From contig NC_027864.1 in assembly GCF_000187245.1 (NCBI RefSeq), positions 682,001 through 746,000 of the forward strand: a stretch of DNA of 64,000 bases, given 5' to 3'. This DNA is from Ogataea parapolymorpha DL-1. Lineage: Eukaryota; Ascomycota; Pichiomycetes; Pichiales; Pichiaceae. The translations under genes were made by a program, and so were the position numbers. The notes beneath the pieces were generated by a model. It was not told where the DNA came from. It saw only the letters and a program-made list of their open reading frames with translations, and searched no databases. Positions 37,498-47,165 of this stretch are shown here, in pieces; the stretch's first letter is position 1, and every line of letters starts with the position of its first letter.

Positions 37498-39447
37498 TCA
37501 GTCCTTGCGCAGGAACGACTGGTATGCGTCCGACGAGATACGGACCTGGCCTACGGCCTTGAGGTTTTTCTTGCCCTCTTTCTGCTTGGCAAGCAATTTT
37601 TTGCGCCGCGAAATGTCTGCCGCGTGCAGTTTGGCCAGCACGTCCTTGCGGCGAGCCTTGATGGTTTCTCTGGCAATTATGCGGTTGTTGGCCTTGGCCT
37701 GGATGATCACTTCGAACTGCTGGATGCGCAGAAACTCCTTGAGCCGCTGGACTGCTCGCCGCGCCGTCTTTTCGAGCTGGCTCTTATGCAGCACCGTCGA
37801 CAGCGCGTCGACGCCGTCTCCGTTCACCAGCAGCTCCAGCTTGTGGATGTCGGAAGGGCGGTACCCGTGGTCCTCGTAATCGAGCGACGCATAGCCGCGC
37901 GTCGCGCTCTTGAGCTTGCCGAAAAAATCGTCAATCAGTTGCGACGTTGGCAGCAGATACTTGACCAGCGCCTGCCCGTTTGACAAGTACTGCATATCTA
38001 CCTGCTCGCCGCGATTGTTGTCGCACAGAGTCATCACCGTGCCCGTGTACTCGCTCGGGAACGTCATCAAAGCCTCCACGTACGGCTCGCTGAAGTATCG
38101 GATCTTCTGTTTCTGCGTACCGTCCGGGAACTCGTCCGGATTGCTCACGATCTGCTCCGTGCCGTCTGTGTAGTGCACTTTGTACGGCACCGTTGGCGAT
38201 GTAATAATAAGATTCTTGCCATGCTCTTTTTCGAGCCGCTCCTTGAAAATCGACGCATGTAGCGACCCAAGAAACCCAAGCCGCCAGCCCTGGCCCAAAG
38301 CGTTCGACGTGGCCCGCTGGATCGTCACTGACCTGTCGTTCAGGAAAAGGTGCTGCAAACTCTCCTCCATTTTCTTGAAATCTGACCCTTCCGCCGGGAA
38401 CGCGCCCACGAAAACCATCGGCTTCGGCTCCTCAAAACCTTCCAACGGCTCCGCGTCAGAGTTCGCCAGGATAAGCGTGTCGCCGACAAACGCGTCGTTC
38501 GGATCCTTGAACCCAGGAATCACATACGCAACCTGGCCAGCAACCAGCTGTGGCATCGGCGTGCGCTCGGGATACATGATGCCGACTTCTTTGACCTCAT
38601 ATTTTTCTTTGGTGCGACAGCTCTCTATCTTGGTACCTTTCTTGATAACACCGTCCACCATGTTCACTAAAAGGATAACCCCAACGTACGGATCGTACCA
38701 CGAGTCCACGATCTGCGCCCGTAAAGGCGCGTCTGGACGACAATGCATTGGAGGCGCAATCTTCTCGATAATCGCTGGTAAAAGATACTCAACGTTCTGC
38801 CCCGTCTTTGCGCTCACGTGCACAATATCACGTGTCGGCAGCTCGAAAGTGGTGGCGATCTGTTCCTCGGCGCGCGCAACGTTGGCGGTGTCGAGGTCGA
38901 TCTTGTTGATTACCGGCAGCAGCCGCAAGTCCATCGAATACGCAAGGTAGAAATTGGCGACGGTTTGCGCCTTGATTCCCTCAGAAGCGTCCACGAGCAG
39001 CAGCGCGCCCTGGCACGACGCATACGACCGTGACACCTCCAGGCGAAAGTCCACATGGCCCGGCGAGTCCACTAGGTGGAATAAGTAGTCCTCTCCTTTG
39101 TAATGGTACATCATGGAAACGGTCTGGGCCTTGACGGTGATGCCTCTTTCCTTTTCGACGTCCAGTTTATCAAGAATTTGTTTGTTTTGCTGGCCTGGGT
39201 CAACAACGCCTGTCAGCTCTAGCAATCTGTCGCTCAAAGTGGATTTTCCGTGGTCAACATGGGCGACAATGATGAAGTTTCTATAATTTTTCAGCGGGAT
39301 CTTGGCCATCCGTTCTGCGAGCTGGTCTTTCGGGATACGAATTGGGTTGTTAACCTTGTCAATTTCGTAGTTGAGGTACTCTCTATGCGTGCTGAGCCGT
39401 CTGGAATACGGCCACCATCGGGGACGCGGGATTATTCGTCGGAACAT
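37498..39447 (-). CDS. GUF1: Mitochondrial elongation factor 4 (LepA/Guf1)
   Basis: Guf1 is a translational GTPase that associates with mitochondrial ribosomes and aids synthesis under stress. The 649-aa protein has an Arg-rich presequence (MFRRIIPRPRWWPYSRRLS), then the GTPase motifs AHVDHGKSTLSDRLLE (G1), DSPGHVDF (G3) and NKIDLD (G4). The LepA-specific C-terminal domain ends with ISRRKKLLAKQKEGKK, and the overall length matches yeast Guf1 (645). The protein is clearly Guf1 rather than mitochondrial EF-G or EF-Tu, because the LepA C-terminal domain replaces EF-G domain IV. Confidence 0.95.
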   Translation of the reverse strand: MFRRIIPRPRWWPYSRRLSTHREYLNYEIDKVNNPIRIPKDQLAERMAKIPLKNYRNFIIVAHVDHGKSTLSDRLLELTGVVDPGQQNKQILDKLDVEKERGITVKAQTVSMMYHYKGEDYLFHLVDSPGHVDFRLEVSRSYASCQGALLLVDASEGIKAQTVANFYLAYSMDLRLLPVINKIDLDTANVARAEEQIATTFELPTRDIVHVSAKTGQNVEYLLPAIIEKIAPPMHCRPDAPLRAQIVDSWYDPYVGVILLVNMVDGVIKKGTKIESCRTKEKYEVKEVGIMYPERTPMPQLVAGQVAYVIPGFKDPNDAFVGDTLILANSDAEPLEGFEEPKPMVFVGAFPAEGSDFKKMEESLQHLFLNDRSVTIQRATSNALGQGWRLGFLGSLHASIFKERLEKEHGKNLIITSPTVPYKVHYTDGTEQIVSNPDEFPDGTQKQKIRYFSEPYVEALMTFPSEYTGTVMTLCDNNRGEQVDMQYLSNGQALVKYLLPTSQLIDDFFGKLKSATRGYASLDYEDHGYRPSDIHKLELLVNGDGVDALSTVLHKSQLEKTARRAVQRLKEFLRIQQFEVIIQAKANNRIIARETIKARRKDVLAKLHAADISRRKKLLAKQKEGKKNLKAVGQVRISSDAYQSFLRKD

Positions 39448-39506
39448 GGGTCTAATTATATTCTATGAATTTTTTTCTACTATACACGCTTACCTCAGCA
39501 AGCCAT

Positions 39507-39839
39507 TCAAGTGTGCTTAAGAACGACAATCACAGAATCCCCTCTGAGAAACATCTTGGACACGAACCGTTCTCGCATCATCTTTTTGTTTCTATCGTCA
39601 GGGTTGGTCTCGGTCCAGATCTCCTTGACGTTCTCGAGAATCATGTTGCAATGGCGGTCGAAGGCCTTGACCTTGGCCAAGAGCTTGTGGTTGTTTCGCA
39701 GCGAGATCAGCACTGTGGCGTTGTTGTGGATGGCGTTGGTGAGCAACCGGAGCGGTCCGTTGTTGAACTCGTAGTCCTCCAGGTCCTGCAGGTCTTTTTC
39801 GGACAGCTCTGCGCGCGGCTTGTTGAGCAGGTCCGACAT
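39507..39839 (-). CDS. SMD2: Spliceosomal core protein SmD2
   Basis: SmD2 is one of the seven Sm proteins that ring the U1, U2, U4 and U5 snRNAs. At 110 aa the product matches the yeast (110) and human (118) proteins. It has the N-terminal helix (LQDLEDYEFNNGPLRLLT), Sm1 (VLISLRNNHKLLAKVKAFDRHCNMIL) shown here in part, and Sm2 (SKMFLRGDSVIVVLK). No intron is evident. It is divergent from the MCUR1-like gene over 67 bp and lies 59 bp from the start of GUF1 in tandem. Confidence 0.95.
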   Translation of the reverse strand: MSDLLNKPRAELSEKDLQDLEDYEFNNGPLRLLTNAIHNNATVLISLRNNHKLLAKVKAFDRHCNMILENVKEIWTETNPDDRNKKMMRERFVSKMFLRGDSVIVVLKHT

Positions 39840-39906
39840 GCAAAAGAGATAAATAAATTATTTTAATCGACTTAATTTCTTTCCCATAATCCTTACACCG
39901 ACCTCC

Positions 39907-40872
39907 ATGTTGCGGCGACTCTTGACAAGACGCAGTGTCAGTTTTGCAAGACCGGTGCGAAAGAACTACTTCTTCCATGGCAACCTGTTCAATGCCAACA
40001 GCGAGGACAACCAGGCAACGGCAGGGCCCAACATTGTCGACGTGATCAACGAGATAAATGACGACCAGAACTTCAAGTTCGACCTGCACACGCCCGACAA
40101 GGTGGACGGCGTGGCGTCGCAGCTGGACAACCTGATCCCGATTTTGGACGAGCACGAGCCACCCAACGCAACGAGCGAGATCGACGCGGACCAGATCCGG
40201 ATGGAGTCGTTTTTGGACACATATAAGGTGTGGAAACAGCTGCGGGACAGCGGGTTCAGCGAGGCGGAGAGCGAGGTGGTGCTGGGGTTGATCAAGGCTG
40301 TTCTGAAACAGAAGCTGACGTGGCTCAACAACAAATTTGTGCCGCAGGTGGACCTCGAGAACGAGGCGTATTTATTCGAGGCCGCGCACAGCGAGCTGCT
40401 GGTGGAAACACGCAACTACCGCGAGATCTCGCTCACAGAGCTCACCAGCTCGTCGATCGGGCTGAAACGAATATTCAACCTGCTGCAGGACGAGACTACG
40501 TCGCGACTACAACTCAACGACAACTCCATCAAAATGATCCTTAACCAGTTTAAGCACGAGAATAATCTACAACTCAAGCGACTCAACATCAAAAACCAGG
40601 ACCTCAACAACAAAATCATTTCAGAGCTGATTTCCGGGCTGCGGTCCGAGGTCGAGACGCTCCGATGGGCGCTCACACGGTCGGGCATTCTTGCCATTCT
40701 GATTATGGCCGTCGCCATCATGACCAGCTGGAACGCCACGAAAAACCTCAAACTAGGCGAGGAGCTTGAGGCCGCGCAGGACGCGCCGATGCTGCGGCAG
40801 ATCTCCGAGCCCGCAGACGAGGAGAGCCACGACTACGAGGCCGATTGGGACGAGCGTGTGCGTGTGCAGTGA
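39907..40872 (+). CDS. MCUR1/DUF1640-family mitochondrial inner-membrane coiled-coil protein
   Basis: The 321-aa protein starts with an Arg-rich presequence (MLRRLLTRRSVSFARPVRK). Its core resembles MCUR1/DUF1640: an LDTYKVWKQLRDSGFSEAES helix pair near residues 100-120, a long coiled coil (about 165-255) and a single membrane helix near residues 260-278 (ILAILIMAVAIMTSW), with a short acidic tail. Family knowledge: the yeast members Put6 and Put7 affect mitochondrial proline metabolism, and the human one affects the calcium uniporter. PUT2 lies about 1.1 kb downstream on the same strand. Which yeast paralogue it corresponds to cannot be settled from sequence alone. Its stop codon directly abuts that of ECI1. 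Confidence 0.65.
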   Translation: MLRRLLTRRSVSFARPVRKNYFFHGNLFNANSEDNQATAGPNIVDVINEINDDQNFKFDLHTPDKVDGVASQLDNLIPILDEHEPPNATSEIDADQIRMESFLDTYKVWKQLRDSGFSEAESEVVLGLIKAVLKQKLTWLNNKFVPQVDLENEAYLFEAAHSELLVETRNYREISLTELTSSSIGLKRIFNLLQDETTSRLQLNDNSIKMILNQFKHENNLQLKRLNIKNQDLNNKIISELISGLRSEVETLRWALTRSGILAILIMAVAIMTSWNATKNLKLGEELEAAQDAPMLRQISEPADEESHDYEADWDERVRVQ

Positions 40873-41664
40873 TCATAGCTTGTGCTTTCGTTTACCGGCC
40901 ACGATCTCGTCAAACGCCGTCTGCGGTTTGTTAGCCGTCCAATCTGCTACGCCGGACATGGTTTCCTGGAGCGCCTGCGCGCGCACTTGTGTGTCGAACG
41001 TGTGGCGCATGAGCCGTTTGTTGACAAAAATGGTGTCGCGGTCGAGACCGACCAGCTCTTTAGTCAGCATGTTTGCGAGCTGGTCGTTGAATGCGTCGCA
41101 GTCGTCCAGATCGAACACTCTGTTCACAAGCCCGAGCTCATGCAACTTGGCTGCCGATAGTGGTTTTGCCAGCAGCACGTGTTCCAGAGCTGTGCTCAGT
41201 CCAAGCCGGTGCGGCAGCGACACCGCTGCTGCGCACTCCGTGGTGAGACCGATGTTGGTGAAGGGGAACGACATAAACACCTTCTGGTTCTGAGCGTACA
41301 CGAGGTCTGCCAGAGCGACGAGCGACGCCGTGAGCCCGATCACCGGCCCGTTGAGCCCGACCACTAGCAATTTGCGGTGCGACGTGAACAGATGCACTAG
41401 ATACAGGTTTTTCGCGCTGATCTCGCTAAGGATCTCACTGCTGGTCTTGTTTTTCAGCTCGGCAACCGTCTTGATGTTGGCTCCCGCACTGAACATCGGG
41501 CCCCTGCCCACGACAAGCGTGGCTGTTGTGTGCGGGTGCTTGTCCGCCAACTCGAGCAGCTCGGCGAGCTGGACAAACTGGGGGATGGTGAGGGCGTTTC
41601 TGGTGTGTGGGTCGTCCAGGACGATCACAAACACCTGGTTGACGATTTTATAGCTTGGAGACAT
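40873..41664 (-). CDS. ECI1: Peroxisomal enoyl-CoA isomerase (Eci1 type)
   Basis: A crotonase-fold enzyme that shifts double bonds for beta-oxidation of unsaturated fatty acids in peroxisomes. The 263-aa product has the oxyanion-hole segments AGANIKT and LNGPVIGL and a GLTTECAAAVSLPHRLG stretch in which the Glu is at the catalytic position of yeast Eci1. The final tripeptide is HKL, a type 1 peroxisomal targeting signal (the yeast enzyme ends HRL). The hydratase-like Dci1 is an alternative in this subfamily. It is divergent from PUT2 across 321 bp, and its TGA stop abuts that of the upstream convergent gene. Confidence 0.85.
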   Translation of the reverse strand: MSPSYKIVNQVFVIVLDDPHTRNALTIPQFVQLAELLELADKHPHTTATLVVGRGPMFSAGANIKTVAELKNKTSSEILSEISAKNLYLVHLFTSHRKLLVVGLNGPVIGLTASLVALADLVYAQNQKVFMSFPFTNIGLTTECAAAVSLPHRLGLSTALEHVLLAKPLSAAKLHELGLVNRVFDLDDCDAFNDQLANMLTKELVGLDRDTIFVNKRLMRHTFDTQVRAQALQETMSGVADWTANKPQTAFDEIVAGKRKHKL

Positions 41665-43668
<2,004 letters not shown>

Positions 43669-43690
43669 CACCTAATATAGCGACGTTTCA

Positions 43691-44002
43691 TTAAAACCGT
43701 ATCAATTTCTTAAGAAAGCCCTTTTTAGGCAGCGTGTCTGGCGGAGGGTCCTGTTTTGTCTGCGCAGGCGGCGATTTCCGCGCCGGCACGCTGACAGGCA
43801 CTTTGGCCCTTGGCTCCTCTTTCTTTTGCACGCTCATGCGGCGGTTGTACTGGTCCACAATGCTGTTGGACTTGGTCTTGCCCAGGGCATGCGGCGCAGC
43901 CATGCCGGTCGCCGGGTCGATCGACGCCAGCGACAATTTGTTGCTATTGGAACCCCCCACAGGGCCCCCCACTAGAGATCGAGCCGTAGGGCGATTGCCC
44001 AC
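43691..44002 (-). pseudogene. Out-of-frame C-terminal continuation of the adjacent USP-fold gene
   Basis: This stretch is open in the +1 frame relative to the gene at 43944-45176. It begins within its last codons and has no ATG: the first start-like codon is GTG at 44002. It encodes about 100 residues, including NKLSLASIDPATGMAAP and a basic end (KKGFLKKLIRF) that looks like a genuine protein terminus. Two C6 runs on the plus strand (43953-43958 and 43965-43970), G6 on the coding strand, lie in the overlap and are likely places for a one-base change or error. Either the upstream frame is really continuous with this one, or the gene is truncated in this strain. Confidence 0.6.
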
Positions 44003-45176
44003 TGCTGCTCGAGAGCACCTTGACCGCAGATAGCGAATCGTCGTCGCCGAGCATGGATTTCACTCTGGTGGCGCCATCGGACGCATTTTCGTGGTCGTCA
44101 ATGTACGGCAGGTCGTTAAGCTTCTCAAACAGGAGCGAATGTGACGTGTCATTGGTCTTGAACTTGCGGAAGCTGTTCATGGAGCTGACCGACGCAGACG
44201 ACGACGAGGTAGTCGAGTCGACGGCAGACGACTCCGGCGAGGACTTCTTGCCATGCGGCTCGCGCGCGTCTGTCTCGTCTGCCTCTTCGATCGTGATGAA
44301 CGGTGTGTTGCTGTTTTCTGGAAACGGCTGCTTGAACTGGATGCCGTTGGTGCGATCGATGAGCTGCGGACGCCGCTCCTCGTAATCCTCGTTTACGTAC
44401 ACTATCGGAATGATCGACCGGAGGCCGACGATCGACCCGAACCGGCGTTTGCTATGCGAAGACCCGACCAAGATGGCGGTCGGGTTGTATAAATTGAGGA
44501 TGTCTCGAAGGTAGTTGACGCTGCGGCAGAATTCGAAGTTGATCTGCACCTTGAGATCCGGATCGTGCTTGTAGAACTTGTCAAGGATGATTTCCATTAA
44601 CTCCGGCAAATACTCGTCCTTATATTTTTCGTCGTTTATGGAGCAACAAATAATCACGTTATCGCCATCCTTAGCCTTGGAGTCTAGGTAATAGTCAATC
44701 GCGCCCAACGATGACGCCTTCGACGAGATCAACACGAGATAAAAACGGTTGTTGCTGATTTTCTGCGACCAGTCAGGGTGCTGGAAGCTAAAACACAGTG
44801 AGCTGGTGCGGATAGTGGGGCGTGTGGGGTAGTCTGTGGCGAGCTTGTGGTATGTTTTGCGCGCGAGCTTGGACTGGTTGAATGGGTCGACAACGAGCGA
44901 GTAGTCTGTTTCGAACTTGAAGTCGTCGATATTGACCCGTTTCATGGCAAATTGCGAGTCCAGCTGCAGGATTTCCTCGTCAGACATGTCGACCAGGCTC
45001 TTCTTACGGTAACGGTCGCCGCCCGCGGTGAGCACCTGATCCCTGTTTTTGAGAATCGGCTTGGGCGTAGATACCGATTCTGCAGGCGCATTGGGCACTG
45101 AGTGGTCGTCGATGATGTCAACATCGAGATTGTTGAAAGAAACCCTTCTGCGATAATAGCTGATAGCAGTAGACAT
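43944..45176 (-). CDS. Universal-stress-protein-fold protein, apparently ended by a frameshift
   Basis: The 410-aa frame has a disordered N terminus with RRRVSFNNL, then an alpha/beta domain (about residues 150-285). Its ILVGSSHSKRRFGSIVGLRS segment recalls the nucleotide-binding loop of USP proteins (VGSRG-x9-GS). A Ser-rich tail follows and stops after a Gly-rich GGPCGGFQ. A second frame opens inside this last stretch and runs on another 80 codons. Fungal USP-fold proteins are generally of unknown function and sometimes stress-related. A TATAAAG (45211-45217) ends 34 nt before the ATG. It does not resemble the USP protein at 59029-60513 except in the fold. Confidence 0.7.
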   Translation of the reverse strand: MSTAISYYRRRVSFNNLDVDIIDDHSVPNAPAESVSTPKPILKNRDQVLTAGGDRYRKKSLVDMSDEEILQLDSQFAMKRVNIDDFKFETDYSLVVDPFNQSKLARKTYHKLATDYPTRPTIRTSSLCFSFQHPDWSQKISNNRFYLVLISSKASSLGAIDYYLDSKAKDGDNVIICCSINDEKYKDEYLPELMEIILDKFYKHDPDLKVQINFEFCRSVNYLRDILNLYNPTAILVGSSHSKRRFGSIVGLRSIIPIVYVNEDYEERRPQLIDRTNGIQFKQPFPENSNTPFITIEEADETDAREPHGKKSSPESSAVDSTTSSSSASVSSMNSFRKFKTNDTSHSLLFEKLNDLPYIDDHENASDGATRVKSMLGDDDSLSAVKVLSSSSGQSPYGSISSGGPCGGFQ

Positions 45177-45210
45177 AGGGCAGTGTAAATAAATCAGGGC
45201 AGAAGTGTGT

Positions 45211-45217
45211 CTTTATA
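45211..45217 (-). promoter_or_regulatory. TATA box of the USP-fold gene
   Basis: TATAAAG on the minus strand ends 34 nt before the ATG at 45176. Confidence 0.55.
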
Positions 45218-45465
45218 TTGATCATCACTTAATTTAGCAGCATGAGCTGATTGGCTGCAAAAGCGGAAATCAGACTTGGCATGTTCAAAAAAGGGTGCTC
45301 TTACCTGCGGGGGTAGAGCCCAGGCGCCCCGTCAAAATTATTGATGTGACACAGCCATGCCGAGCGCAATTCATGCAGGCTAAGCCATGGAAATTTCCCG
45401 GGCTTGTTTCTAATTTTATGAGCCGCAGCCCAATTTCAGGGTGCAATTAAGCTACTCGGGTCTAT

Positions 45466-47049
45466 TTATATATCTCCCTTGACAACCTTGTCACCGCTGC
45501 GTCCCACCAGCTGGAGCTTGCCGTCCTTGTTGATGTTCACAATCACCTCCACGGAGCTGCCCTCGCCAACGCCTCTCAGAGCCATCTGCGCCAGCAGCGT
45601 GCCCGGAACGTAATGCACGCTCTTCACGATCTCTGGCTCCTCCTCCTCGCTGTCCTCGTCGTCCGAGAACTTCTCGGCCTCAACGATGGTCTCCTTGACC
45701 TTGCGCTCGCCCTCGTAAAGCTCGATGAAGACGTCGTCCGCACCAGCCTTCAATGTCACGCTTTTTCTGATCGGGTACGCGGTCTCTCTCGAAACAACGG
45801 TCAGGAATTCGCCCTCGCCGGTCTTTATGCCGATTGGCTTGGCAATGTGCTGTGTGTTCGTGACCACAGGCTGTGTCGACTCCTCGATCTCCTCGACGTC
45901 GAACGACGCGACGATCGACGCCTGCAGGGCAGAGCCTCTGCAGATCAACTCGTTGGGGTTGCACAGCTTGCTGTCGGTGGATGGAGAGCTGATCACGGTG
46001 GATTCCGGGAACACAGCCGCAATGTTGGCCGCAACCTTTGGGATGTTCGAGGAGCCGCCCACAAGCAGCACCTCGTCGATGTCAAGAGTCTCCAAGCCAG
46101 CTTTGGCAACCACAGACTCGACAAAGGCAGACATTCTGGTGAACACTGAGCGACCTGCAACCTCAAACCGCAGTCTGTTGATCGTGGAGTGGAAGTCGTA
46201 GCCCTCGGCAAGCGAGTCGATTGAAATCGTCGAGGTCTGGACGTTGGAAAGAGTCTTCTTGGTGATGATACACGCACTCTTGAGCTTGGCCAGCGATCTG
46301 GCGTTGGTAGTTGGGTCCACCTTGTACTTTTTCTGGAACTCCTTGGCAAAGTACTCCACCAAGCAGTCGTCCAGCTTGTCACCACCGAGCTCGTAGTCAT
46401 GAGCAGTGGCGAGAATGGTGAGAATACCGCCTCTCACAGCAATAACAGCAGCGTCCGAGCGAACACCACCAAAGTCAGCAACCACAAACAACTTGTCCTT
46501 GTCCAAAGCGTCCTTGGCAACCAGATGGGCCAATAGAGCAGCCGTAGGCTCGTTGATCAGCTGCAGAACCTTGATGTCTGCGTCGCTGGAGATCTTCTTT
46601 AATGCAGCCTTTTGTTCTTCCGAAAAATTGGTTGGCACCGCAATGACAGCTCCCTCAATCTTCTCGCCAATGTAGTCCTCGGCAGCAGCCTTGATCTGTT
46701 TCAAGTGTCTCGTGGCGATCTCGTCCACAGTGACCTGTTTGTCATTAATGGAATAGCCAGTCTTTCCGTCCAAATTGATCGGATGAGCAGACTTTTGAGA
46801 GTATGTAGGGTCGATCTTGTCGAATGGGAGACCGATGTAGTCTCTGAAATTGACGATGGTGGAATTAGGGTTTCTCACCAGCTGGGCCTGGGCCTGCGCA
46901 CCGTGGTACTCATCTTCTCCGACATACGAAAGCGCAGAGGCAATGAAACGGTCACCGTCAGGGTTAGCAATGACATCGATCTTGCCGTCGTCGTTGGCAA
47001 TAGCAATCGACGAGGTGGAGTTACCAAAAGCGATACCTATAGAAGCCAT
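45466..47049 (-). CDS. SSZ1: Ribosome-associated Hsp70 Ssz1
   Basis: Ssz1 is an atypical Hsp70 that, with the J-protein Zuo1, forms the ribosome-associated complex aiding Ssb on nascent chains. The 527-aa protein is far shorter than canonical Hsp70s (about 640) because the substrate-binding domain is truncated, a hallmark of Ssz1. The nucleotide-binding domain shows IGIAFGNSTSSIAI at the N terminus, INEPTAALLAHL, and VLLVGGSSNIPKV near residue 325. The C-terminal 130 residues contain an acidic EKFSDDEDSEEEEPEIV stretch. Length agrees with yeast Ssz1 (538). The start is the ATG at 47049. Confidence 0.94.
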   Translation of the reverse strand: MASIGIAFGNSTSSIAIANDDGKIDVIANPDGDRFIASALSYVGEDEYHGAQAQAQLVRNPNSTIVNFRDYIGLPFDKIDPTYSQKSAHPINLDGKTGYSINDKQVTVDEIATRHLKQIKAAAEDYIGEKIEGAVIAVPTNFSEEQKAALKKISSDADIKVLQLINEPTAALLAHLVAKDALDKDKLFVVADFGGVRSDAAVIAVRGGILTILATAHDYELGGDKLDDCLVEYFAKEFQKKYKVDPTTNARSLAKLKSACIITKKTLSNVQTSTISIDSLAEGYDFHSTINRLRFEVAGRSVFTRMSAFVESVVAKAGLETLDIDEVLLVGGSSNIPKVAANIAAVFPESTVISSPSTDSKLCNPNELICRGSALQASIVASFDVEEIEESTQPVVTNTQHIAKPIGIKTGEGEFLTVVSRETAYPIRKSVTLKAGADDVFIELYEGERKVKETIVEAEKFSDDEDSEEEEPEIVKSVHYVPGTLLAQMALRGVGEGSSVEVIVNINKDGKLQLVGRSGDKVVKGDI

Positions 47050-47165
47050 GGTGGTGAAGAAAGGAATAAAATTTCGATTTTTTCAGAATAAAATTTTATT
47101 GAGCAGCACACGTCTATTCCGTGCGATGAAGTAGCTATAGAGAAGCAATGAGAAAGGAAAACAGA

